A stretch of DNA of 41,142 nt, taken from assembly GCA_018969045.1 (NCBI GenBank), contig JAGWZB010000005.1:1-41142 (forward strand), read 5' to 3'. The notes under the pieces were generated by a model. The model was not told where the DNA came from, did no database searches, and saw only the letters and a list, made by a program, of their open reading frames with translations. Below are positions 16,052 to 23,149 of this stretch, piece by piece (the first letter of the stretch is position 1; every line of letters starts with the position of its first letter). The translations under genes and the position numbers were made by a program. This stretch comes from Planctomycetota bacterium (GTDB lineage Bacteria; Planctomycetota; Planctomycetia; Pirellulales; Pirellulaceae).

Positions 16052-16480
16052 TTGACCACCGCATCCTACGAATGTTTGTTTTTGTTCGATAGCAATCACT
16101 ACGCCAGAGATCCCGGTGGAGTTTCCAGCCGAGTTCAAAACATGATCACCGATCTTGGCGGCGAAATCCTCGTGAGCCGTCTATGGGCAGAGCAACGCCT
16201 CGCCTATCCCATCAAAGGCCACAACAAAGGGACCTACTGGCTGGCAATTTTCAATCTCGACACCCTGAAACTGAAAGAACTCAACCGAGCCTGCCAACTC
16301 AACGACAGCCTCCTGAGACATCTGTTCACCCGACTCGACGCTCGTTTGGTCGACGCACTTGTCGCACACGCTCAAGAAAAAGTCGTCGTTCCAATCGACC
16401 AAATCGAGCGCTCCGCTGCTGCTGCAACCGTAGGTGCCGACGACGAGGAAGAAGTCGAAGTCGAAGGGGACGACGAGTAA
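16052..16480 (+). CDS. rpsF: Ribosomal protein bS6
   Basis: This small-subunit protein binds the central domain of 16S rRNA with bS18. With the TTG start at 16052 it has 142 residues and begins with the typical beta strand (TTASYECLFLFDS). Later family blocks are VSRLWAEQRLAYPIKGHNKGTYWLAIF and LKELNRACQLNDSLLRHLFTRLD. The C-terminus is an acidic tail of repeated Asp/Glu (DDEEEVEVEGDDE), as in many S6 proteins that carry glutamate tails. The TTG start is supported by AGGAG 8 nt upstream; the longer frame from 15977 has no ribosome site. It is followed by ssb after a 125-nt gap holding three stem-loops. rpsR, usual in this cluster, is absent. Confidence 0.92.
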   Translation: MTTASYECLFLFDSNHYARDPGGVSSRVQNMITDLGGEILVSRLWAEQRLAYPIKGHNKGTYWLAIFNLDTLKLKELNRACQLNDSLLRHLFTRLDARLVDALVAHAQEKVVVPIDQIERSAAAATVGADDEEEVEVEGDDE

Positions 16481-16494
16481 TCCCACAGGCCGAA

Positions 16495-16522
16495 CCGGTC
16501 TTGCTTCAGACGGAATTTTTTT
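16495..16522 (+). terminator. Weak terminator-like hairpin after rpsF
   Basis: CC(g)GTCT pairs with AGACGG (one bulged G, 6-nt loop), followed two bases later by seven T residues. It lies 14 nt after the rpsF stop and could thin out transcription into ssb. Confidence 0.4.
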
Positions 16523-16536
16523 GACCAAATCCGAGC

Positions 16537-16564
16537 GAAGATTTTGTTTACCAGTAAAATCTTC
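16537..16564 (+). other. Perfect 9-bp stem-loop between rpsF and ssb
   Basis: GAAGATTTT pairs perfectly with AAAATCTTC around a 10-nt loop. It lacks a T-tract and lies 42 nt before the ssb start. Confidence 0.55.
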
Positions 16565-16587
16565 AGCATGCATCAAATCAGCATGCT
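16565..16587 (+). other. Perfect 7-bp stem-loop next to the ssb ribosome site
   Basis: AGCATGC and GCATGCT flank a 9-nt A-rich loop and end 6 nt before the AGGAG of ssb. It directly abuts the previous stem-loop, so the two could stack. Confidence 0.55.
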
Positions 16588-16605
16588 CAAAACAGGAGTT
16601 GGATC

Positions 16606-17085
16606 ATGGCCAGTTTTAATCGAGTTATCCTCATCGGAAATCTAGTCCGGGACATCGAAGTCCGGCATACGACCAATACGAAATTGGCGGTTTGCCAAAA
16701 CGCCATCGCCGTCAACGATCGACGGAAAAACGCTGCGGGTGATTGGGTCGACGAAACATCGTTTATCGATCTTACCTTCTTTGGCCGAACCGCAGAGCTG
16801 GTCGGCCAGTTCTTGACCAAAGGATCCCCGATATTTGTTGAGGGACGCCTCAAACAAGATACCTGGGAAAAAGACGGTCAAAAACGCTCTAAAATCCATG
16901 TGATCGTCGAACGGATCCAGTTCCTTGGCGCAAAATCCGATGGATCCCGCGGCGATGGCAACTCAAAACCTGCCAGCACGAACCGTTTTTCCGATCCCAA
17001 CGGATACGGCGGATCCCCCGACTCGGTCCAACACCCCGAAATTCACGAAGAACCCGTCTACAACGACGGAGAAATGCCCTTCTAA
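16606..17085 (+). CDS. ssb: Single-stranded DNA-binding protein
   Basis: This protein coats single-stranded DNA in replication, repair and recombination and recruits partners through its C-terminal tip. It has 159 residues. The OB-fold (1-110) opens with [22 protein letters not shown] and contains [30 protein letters not shown] and [14 protein letters not shown] Gly/Ser/Asn-rich linker leads to a tip ending GEMPF, a variant of the usual DDIPF. AGGAG lies 7 nt before the ATG. It sits between rpsF and rplI, a common bacterial order, but with rpsR missing. Hairpins upstream and downstream may set its level relative to the ribosomal proteins. Confidence 0.95.
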   Translation: MASFNRVILIGNLVRDIEVRHTTNTKLAVCQNAIAVNDRRKNAAGDWVDETSFIDLTFFGRTAELVGQFLTKGSPIFVEGRLKQDTWEKDGQKRSKIHVIVERIQFLGAKSDGSRGDGNSKPASTNRFSDPNGYGGSPDSVQHPEIHEEPVYNDGEMPF

Positions 17086-17110
17086 AAACAACATTTTGTC
17101 GCTATAACAC

Positions 17111-17158
17111 TGGGCCCTTTTCACGCAAGGGGCCTTCGCACTCGGCTTGCGAAGTTTT
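17111..17158 (+). terminator. Attenuator-like hairpin set between ssb and rplI
   Basis: A terminator-like stem CTTCGCA/TGCGAAG (17134-17140 with 17148-17154, 7 bp, perfect) is followed at once by TTTT. An alternative stem CGCAAG/CTTGCG (17124-17129 with 17146-17151) would destroy it. A third stem, GGGCCCTT with AAGGGGCC (about 17112-17133), competes with the alternative one. The layout is that of a terminator/antiterminator switch. Confidence 0.45.
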
Positions 17159-17187
17159 CGTCAGCAGCCTGATCCCCTGGTTTCATC

Positions 17188-17718
17188 ATGACAACTCCAT
17201 CCAAAACCACTCGCAAAAAACGAGCCCCGCAATTCCCACGCTTGCCCAAAGGTCCTAATGGAGGCATCCAATTGATGCTCATCCAAAACGTGGAGCATGT
17301 CGGAAAGGCCGGTGAGATTGTCGAAGTCAAGGCAGGCCACGCCAACAACTATCTTCTTCCCGAAGGTCTTGCGATCATCTCCAACGACCACCACAAACGA
17401 ATGGTGGAAAAACATAAAGAGAAGCTTGTCGCTATCGAAAAACAAAGGCTCGTCGCACTCCGAGCATTGGCAGATCAAGTCAGCAAGCAATCGATCAATG
17501 TCGAGGCCAATGCCAACGAAGAAGGTCACCTCTACGGTAGCGTCGGCACCCCAGAAATCGTTGCTGCTCTCAAAGCCAACGGCATTACGATCACTCCCGA
17601 TCAAGTCAAACTCGACGGCGTCCTGAAAGAACTTGGCCTCTACACCGTCAAAGTGCAGTTCCACCCAGAGATTTCGACCGATGTCAAAGTTTGGGTCGTC
17701 CCCGCTGCTTCCAATTAA
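17188..17718 (+). CDS. rplI: Ribosomal protein bL9 with N-terminal extension
   Basis: This large-subunit protein binds 23S rRNA near the L1 stalk. From the ATG at 17188 it has 176 residues, against about 149 in E. coli. The N-terminal L9 domain begins at MLIQNVEHVGKAGEIVEVKAGHANNYLLPEGLA. A long connecting helix and the C-terminal domain (LYGSVGTPEIVAALKANGI...) follow. The first 29 residues are Lys/Arg/Pro-rich (KKRAPQFPRLPKGPNGG). An internal ATG at 17275, with GGAGG 10 nt upstream, would give the canonical length, so either start is possible. The upstream start has no clear ribosome site, but the extension looks conserved in style for planctomycete L9. A strong terminator follows the gene. 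Confidence 0.92.
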   Translation: MTTPSKTTRKKRAPQFPRLPKGPNGGIQLMLIQNVEHVGKAGEIVEVKAGHANNYLLPEGLAIISNDHHKRMVEKHKEKLVAIEKQRLVALRALADQVSKQSINVEANANEEGHLYGSVGTPEIVAALKANGITITPDQVKLDGVLKELGLYTVKVQFHPEISTDVKVWVVPAASN

Positions 17719-17788
17719 TAAGCCGCAATGCTTTGGAAAAACATTCGCTCTAGCGAATAATCCAAGTGCATAGCAGACAGCCAACGCA

Positions 17789-17821
17789 AAAAGGCAAGGA
17801 GCTCCAAGCTTCTTGCCTTTT
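17789..17821 (+). terminator. Intrinsic terminator after rplI
   Basis: AAAAGGCAAG (17789-17798) pairs perfectly with CTTGCCTTTT (17812-17821). The stem extends inwards by a G-U pair and AGC/GCT to a 5-nt loop, and more T residues follow in GTGCTTTT. This should end the rplY-to-rplI transcript. The next gene starts 46 nt later. Confidence 0.75.
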
Positions 17822-17867
17822 GTGCTTTTACCCTTCAACAAGCCAACCATTCCACTGACGTGTTCCC

Positions 17868-18752
17868 ATGGCCGATGTACTGGCTCGCGAAGAATATGTC
17901 GAACAAGCTTATTTGTTCCGAATCCTATGGGAGCGACTCGGGCAAGATATGACTTTGCAAGACCTGCTAGAGCAGTGTCGCTACGAAGTCCTGGCTACCA
18001 CCAAGCTGCCACTTGCAATCGACTTTCTGTTCAGCGAACTAAAACACTCAGGAGCCATCGCCACAGGGATGCGACGCTTGAGCCATTACTTCACCCCCTA
18101 CCAAGCATTCCTGGTCTCACAGGCCGAAGAAGACAGCGGACGATTCGACTTTCGAACCTCATTGCTTGTTTTGCAGGCCGAAGCCCTCTACAAGAGTTCC
18201 ACCCAGTTCGATCGCCAGGGGCTGTTCTTTTACCAATTCGAATCCCTGTGTCGCCACCGACTCTCCTACGACGCTGGACTCAAATCCATGAGCCTGGACC
18301 CCTCCTACAATGAGGATTGGAAAGAGTGGTTGCTGATCGTGCAAAAGCAGCTTGGGCTCGTGGACCTGGCGGATCTGATCTACGGTCGAAGCGAAGATTT
18401 TGTCGCTTACCGAAAACGCCACTTAGGCGCCGATGCCCAAGCCGAGTATCCAATTCTATTCGGTGTTCGAGAAGGAAAAATCGCTTATGCCAACCGTCGC
18501 AAAGAGCCTCTTTTTCTCTTCGCAGCCATGCAACGACACCTTGGATATCCCCATGTTCCCAAAAGGGAGACCATCGACCAAACCCTCGAGTTGATTCCAC
18601 AGATGCAACGCAGGATCGAGCGCCTCGAAGCCCGCATGAAACTCATGGAAGAAGAGCATCGCCAAGGGATCGATATCACCAAATTCTACGGCAAAAACAT
18701 GCCACCTATGGCCGATCTGACCGACGGCAGCGATTTGCAGGAAAACAACTGA
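17868..18752 (+). CDS. Conserved protein of unknown function with C-terminal coiled coil
   Basis: The protein has 294 residues, with no signal peptide or membrane helix, so it is probably cytoplasmic. The body is mostly helical, with many aromatic residues (YVEQAYLFRILWERLGQDM, RLSHYFTPYQAFLVSQAE). Near residues 170-225 there is a mixed segment (DLIYGRSEDFVAYRKRH...ILFGVREGKIAYANRRKEPLFLFAAMQRHLGYP). A charged coiled coil spans about 240-272 (IPQMQRRIERLEARMKLMEEEH). The tail is acidic and polar. I cannot name a family. It lies between the ribosomal cluster, from which a terminator separates it, and the MoxR operon, which has its own promoter, so it is probably a single transcription unit. 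Confidence 0.85.
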   Translation: MADVLAREEYVEQAYLFRILWERLGQDMTLQDLLEQCRYEVLATTKLPLAIDFLFSELKHSGAIATGMRRLSHYFTPYQAFLVSQAEEDSGRFDFRTSLLVLQAEALYKSSTQFDRQGLFFYQFESLCRHRLSYDAGLKSMSLDPSYNEDWKEWLLIVQKQLGLVDLADLIYGRSEDFVAYRKRHLGADAQAEYPILFGVREGKIAYANRRKEPLFLFAAMQRHLGYPHVPKRETIDQTLELIPQMQRRIERLEARMKLMEEEHRQGIDITKFYGKNMPPMADLTDGSDLQENN

Positions 18753-18757
18753 TCGAG

Positions 18758-18787
18758 TTTCAGGAATCATTGGGTTCGTGATACAAT
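18758..18787 (+). promoter_or_regulatory. Extended -10 promoter of the MoxR operon
   Basis: TGATACAAT (18779-18787) is an extended -10 element. A weak -35 (TTTCAG, 18758-18763) lies 18 nt upstream of the hexamer. Transcription would start about 45 nt before the moxR-family start at 18839. Confidence 0.5.
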
Positions 18788-18838
18788 CTAACGCGATGTA
18801 TCTAAACCCTTTGTTGGACAACCCGAGTCGATTTCATA

Positions 18839-19885
18839 ATGAATTCAGCTGATCAGGCCCAAGCCGACCTGCAGCGCCTACAACGCGCTAGAGAGCAGAT
18901 CGTCACCCAACTCTCCAAAACCATCGTCGGCCAGCAGGATGTGATCGAGCAACTGCTCATCAGTATTTTTGCCCGCGGACACTGCTTGCTCGAAGGTGTA
19001 CCGGGTTTGGCCAAGACCCTGATGATCAGCACGTTGGCCAAGACCATGAGCCTGTCGTTTAGCCGGATTCAGTTCACCCCTGACCTGATGCCCGCCGACA
19101 TCACCGGGACCGAAATCATCGAAGAGAACAAGTCCACCGGGGCAAGAGAACGCCGATTTATGGAAGGACCTCTGTTTGCAAACGTTGTCCTTGCAGACGA
19201 GATCAATCGGACTCCGCCAAAGACCCAAGCCGCATTGCTTGAAGCCATGCAGGAACGCCAAATCACGGTCGGACGCATTCGGCACTCCCTCCAAGACCCT
19301 TTCTTCGTTCTGGCCACTCAAAACCCTATCGAACAAGAAGGTACTTATCCACTTCCGGAAGCCCAACAAGACCGGTTCATGTTCAAAGTATGGGTTTCTT
19401 ACCCAACCTTTGACGACGAATTCGAAGTCGCCAAGAGAACCACAGGCAGAGGATCTAGCGACATAGAGTCCGTTCTGAGCGGCCAGGAAATTCTATCGTT
19501 GCAAGAGTTCATTCGAGGGATCGAAGTCTCTGAAAATGTGATCCGCTATGCGTTGGCTCTGGTGCGTCAAACCCGGATCGGGCAACCCGGTGTGCCTGAG
19601 TTTGTCCAAGACCAACTGGCATGGGGAGCAGGCCCTCGCGCTGTACAGTTCCTTATCCTTGGTGCAAAAGCCAAAGCGGCTTTATCGGGGCGATCCCATG
19701 TCGACACCTCGGATGTTCAGTTCTGCGCCAAACCGGTTCTTCGTCACCGAATCGTTGTGAACTTTGCTGCTGAGAGCGATGGAGTTACCAGCGATAAAGT
19801 CATCGATCAACTCATCCAAAATACGCCGACAGCTCAAGACCAATTGCTGCAAGATGCCCGATTCCAAAAACTATTTGCATCCTGA
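18839..19885 (+). CDS. MoxR-family AAA+ ATPase
   Basis: This is a 348-residue AAA+ chaperone-like ATPase. Walker A is GVPGLAKT (53-60), Walker B is VVLADEINR (116-124), and the MoxR signatures are [28 protein letters not shown] and [23 protein letters not shown] (sensor 1 and the MoxR box). The lid domain follows with [18 protein letters not shown]. MoxR proteins remodel partners, usually the vWA and DUF58 proteins encoded next to them, as here. It is the first gene of a four-gene operon with its own promoter; the DUF58 gene begins inside its last 32 nt. Confidence 0.95.
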   Translation: MNSADQAQADLQRLQRAREQIVTQLSKTIVGQQDVIEQLLISIFARGHCLLEGVPGLAKTLMISTLAKTMSLSFSRIQFTPDLMPADITGTEIIEENKSTGARERRFMEGPLFANVVLADEINRTPPKTQAALLEAMQERQITVGRIRHSLQDPFFVLATQNPIEQEGTYPLPEAQQDRFMFKVWVSYPTFDDEFEVAKRTTGRGSSDIESVLSGQEILSLQEFIRGIEVSENVIRYALALVRQTRIGQPGVPEFVQDQLAWGAGPRAVQFLILGAKAKAALSGRSHVDTSDVQFCAKPVLRHRIVVNFAAESDGVTSDKVIDQLIQNTPTAQDQLLQDARFQKLFAS

Positions 19886-20756
19886 AGCAATCCGGCGCAT
19901 CGCTTCGATGGAGCTTCGGGCTAGAAATGTGGTCGAGGGTTTCCTCTCGGGCATGCACCGTAGCCCCTACTTCGGCCAAAGTGTCGAATTCGTACAGCAT
20001 CGTCAATACGTTCCGGGTGACGATCTGCGTCATATCGATTGGAAGGTATGGGGCCGTCAAGACCGTCTGTATGTCAAGCAATACGAAGAAGACACCAACC
20101 TCAGATGCACTCTGCTTGTCGATGCGTCTGCAAGCATGGCCTATGGCCGTGGTCCACTTAGTAAATTCGACTACGCAGCAACGATCGCCGCGTGCATGGC
20201 TTACATGAGCCTTCGTCAACAAGACTCCGTCGGGTTGACAGTTTTTGATCAAAAGATTCGGACCAAACTGCCGTGGCGCACCAGCCGTAGCCATCTGCAA
20301 ACGATCTATAAGTCGCTCGAACAATCCCCCGTCACCGACAAGACCGACCTGACCAAAGTCTTTCGCGAAATAAACGATACGTATCCGAAACGCAGTTTGA
20401 TGGTGATCGCATCCGATTTTCTAGGAAGTGAAAGAGAAACACTCAAAGGACTCACCGCTCTTCGCAGCAGCGGGCATGATATCTTGGTCTTCCATATCAT
20501 GGATGATGACGAACTGGACTTTCCATTCAATGATCCCACACGGTTTGAAGGTATGGAGACGATCGACACATTGACATGCAATCCAAGGGCCCTGCGCGAT
20601 GGGTACCTTGAGTCCCTCCAGAAATTCCTCGATCGGGTCCGTCATGCGTGCGCTTCTGCTCGGATCGATTATCAGCTTGTTCGTACAAGTCGACCGGTCG
20701 ATGCTGCCTTGTCCGCTTACCTGAGCGCCCGAATGGCTCACATGAGAAAGAGGTAA
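19854..20756 (+). CDS. DUF58 protein with vWA-like MIDAS
   Basis: The protein has 300 residues from the ATG at 19854, chosen because [38 protein letters not shown] matches typical DUF58 N-termini. The start lies 32 nt inside the MoxR gene. The DUF58 signature is [17 protein letters not shown] (52-68), followed by the metal-ion-dependent adhesion site D90-A-S-A-S94 and later MVIASDFLG. There is no membrane helix; most DUF58 proteins have two, so this is the short soluble form found in MoxR-DUF58-Bat operons. It is thought to act with MoxR and the membrane vWA proteins in envelope or stress functions; the exact substrate is unknown. Confidence 0.92.
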   Translation: MPDSKNYLHPEAIRRIASMELRARNVVEGFLSGMHRSPYFGQSVEFVQHRQYVPGDDLRHIDWKVWGRQDRLYVKQYEEDTNLRCTLLVDASASMAYGRGPLSKFDYAATIAACMAYMSLRQQDSVGLTVFDQKIRTKLPWRTSRSHLQTIYKSLEQSPVTDKTDLTKVFREINDTYPKRSLMVIASDFLGSERETLKGLTALRSSGHDILVFHIMDDDELDFPFNDPTRFEGMETIDTLTCNPRALRDGYLESLQKFLDRVRHACASARIDYQLVRTSRPVDAALSAYLSARMAHMRKR

Positions 20757-20762
20757 TCGGAA

Positions 20763-23147
20763 ATGCAATTCGCTTACTCGCCCCTGGCTTGGGGATTCCT
20801 GTTGGTCCTAGTGCCACTGCTGATCCATTTAATCAACCTCGTTAGGCACAAAAAAACTCCTTGGGCTGCCATGGAGTTTCTTCTGGAAAGTTACCGCAAG
20901 AATCGACGCTGGGTTTGGCTCAAACAAGCCCTGCTGATCGCTTCAAGGATGCTTGCCATGGCCCTTCTTGTGGGAATGCTAGCCCAGTGGCTAACCGACT
21001 CGAAGATGTTCGCTTGGATGGGACGCAGCAGTGTGCACCACTATGTGATCCTCGATGATAGCGCTTCGATGCAAGATTCCGCCAACAACAAGTCCGCCTA
21101 CCAAAATGGACTTGGAGCGATCGCCTCGATCGCTTCGATCGCCAAACAGGACTCTCAAAGCCACCTGTTGAGTATCTTTCGAGCGTCTCGCGTTCAGATC
21201 GCCGCTCGCGATTCTAACCCAGATGCTCAGCTGATAGATCCGTCCAAACCCAACGACGTCCGCGCCGACTCGGTCGCTGATCTTTTGGCTCAAACCATAC
21301 CAAGCGATCCATCGAGCATATTGACCAAAATCAATAGCACCCAACCGACAGGACTCGAAGCTAGCGTGCTGGACTGTTTAGATGTGGTATCAAGATTAAT
21401 CCAATCTAGCGAAGATGAGAAATCGATTGTGTATATCATGAGCGATTATCGGAATAAGGACTGGGGCAATCCGATCACTATTCGACAACGATTGCAAGCG
21501 ATCCAGAGCGAATCGGTTGAAATTCAGTTGATCGACTGCGTCGAGTCTCGACACGAAAATCTCACCATCACCAGCATCGAACCCCGCCAAGAAGTCCTCG
21601 CTGCAGGCGTTCCGACGATGGTCAATGTCACTGTCCAGAACCATGGAACGACCGCTGCTAGCAACGTTAGCGTCCGTGTTGCTGCAGTCGATTACAGCGC
21701 TTCGACTGGAGAACCAAAACCTTCGGACCGCTTCTCCGGAATCGTCACAGAACTCCCTCCTGTCCTGATCGAGAGAATCGAACCAGGTGAGTCAGCGACC
21801 CGAAACGTCCAAGTCGTCTTTCCCAAAAGTGGTTCCCATGTGGTTCAAGCCGAATTGCCACCAGACTCGATCGCTGCTGACAATCAGGCTAGTTGCGTGC
21901 TCGATATCGCTGAAGGCATTCGAGTGCTATTGGTCGACGGTGATGCTGGTGGAAAGCACTCTTACTTTTTTGAGTCGGCTTTGGACCCAGGTGGCAATGC
22001 AAAAACAGGATTGTTGATCCAACGAGAACGGCCAGAGTATCTGCGAGATGCCGATGCCGTCGCCTTAGAGAACTATGCGTGCATCATCTTGCAATCGATC
22101 CCAAGTCTCGATCCCCGCGCACTGGCAAACCTGCACAGCTATGTCTCGGGCGGTGGTGGATTGGCCCTATGGTTTGGCGATGATATCTCAATGAACGATT
22201 ACCTCAGGGGCTATAGCGCTTGGGCTAAACCAATCCCTGGGGCAACCAACTCACTGCCGCTTATCCCCTTCGCTTTGTCAGGTCCGGTCGAATTGACCAA
22301 AGAGCCAGGGGATGCGACCCCCGATGTGCTGGCTCAGACACACCCGATCTTTGCACCGCTGTTAGGACTGAGCAACTCTCCCTTTCAATTCGTTCGGATC
22401 GAGCGTTATGTAGCCATCGACACGAAATCCGAGACAGGAGCCGAAAAGCTGTGGAAGCCTGTTGCCAGCCTCAGGAATCGCGATCCTTTGATGGTCGATT
22501 ATCCACTAGGCGCAGGACGTGTTCTAATCGCACTGACCTCACTGGACCGACGATGGAGCAATTGGCCCCAAGACCCGACCTTTGTTGTCGCCGCGCTGAA
22601 AATGGTCGGTTACCTATCGAGCTTTAAACTCCCCGAAACGTCTCGACCAACCGGAACGGCCCTACGATGGGATTTCTCATCCCAAGAAATGCTTCCAGAA
22701 ACGCGCCTGGTCTTGCCTGCCTCGAGCGCTCGAGGTGTCCGTGCTCAAGTCCAAATCAATGCAACCGATGTCGGTGAAAATTCACTCAGAGCAGACTATG
22801 GCTCTTCCTCGGATACCCTTACCAGCGATGCAGCACGAGCGCTAAACTCCTCCGGGGTGTTCGAATGGTGGGGTACATCCATCCAAGGGGACCCCAAGGT
22901 CAAGAATTCTGCAAGGAACACTCCAGGGGTCGAAGGCGATACCCAAAGAGTCACACCCACGGACTTGGCCAGAACCCTTTCGGGAGTGAAGTTCAATTAC
23001 CGCAGCGCCATGTCAGGAATCTCAGACATGACGCTAGCAGGACTCTCGAACCGAAACATGCTCCTATTGGGCCTTTTGGTCGCTTTGCTCATGGCCGAGC
23101 AGTGGCTTGCTTGGAGCGCTTCGTATCATTTGCCAAAACGATCCTAA
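20763..23147 (+). CDS. BatA-like membrane protein with vWA domain
   Basis: The protein has 794 residues. The N-terminus is a BatA-type membrane unit (helices about 8-26 and 55-76, with RHKKTPWAAMEFLLESYRKNRRW between them). A vWA domain follows with an intact MIDAS D98-D-S-A-S102. Then come a CARDB-like beta domain (about 280-375, NVTVQNHGTTAASNVSVRV), a Rossmann-like segment (IRVLLVDGD...VSGGGGLALWFGDD) and a long extracytoplasmic part. A helix near 770-788 (MLLLGLLVALLMAEQWLAW) anchors the C-terminus. An AAGAGG site precedes the ATG at 20763, 6 nt after the DUF58 stop. It is most likely a membrane client or partner of the MoxR ATPase. Confidence 0.92.
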   Translation: MQFAYSPLAWGFLLVLVPLLIHLINLVRHKKTPWAAMEFLLESYRKNRRWVWLKQALLIASRMLAMALLVGMLAQWLTDSKMFAWMGRSSVHHYVILDDSASMQDSANNKSAYQNGLGAIASIASIAKQDSQSHLLSIFRASRVQIAARDSNPDAQLIDPSKPNDVRADSVADLLAQTIPSDPSSILTKINSTQPTGLEASVLDCLDVVSRLIQSSEDEKSIVYIMSDYRNKDWGNPITIRQRLQAIQSESVEIQLIDCVESRHENLTITSIEPRQEVLAAGVPTMVNVTVQNHGTTAASNVSVRVAAVDYSASTGEPKPSDRFSGIVTELPPVLIERIEPGESATRNVQVVFPKSGSHVVQAELPPDSIAADNQASCVLDIAEGIRVLLVDGDAGGKHSYFFESALDPGGNAKTGLLIQRERPEYLRDADAVALENYACIILQSIPSLDPRALANLHSYVSGGGGLALWFGDDISMNDYLRGYSAWAKPIPGATNSLPLIPFALSGPVELTKEPGDATPDVLAQTHPIFAPLLGLSNSPFQFVRIERYVAIDTKSETGAEKLWKPVASLRNRDPLMVDYPLGAGRVLIALTSLDRRWSNWPQDPTFVVAALKMVGYLSSFKLPETSRPTGTALRWDFSSQEMLPETRLVLPASSARGVRAQVQINATDVGENSLRADYGSSSDTLTSDAARALNSSGVFEWWGTSIQGDPKVKNSARNTPGVEGDTQRVTPTDLARTLSGVKFNYRSAMSGISDMTLAGLSNRNMLLLGLLVALLMAEQWLAWSASYHLPKRS

Positions 23148-23149
23148 AC

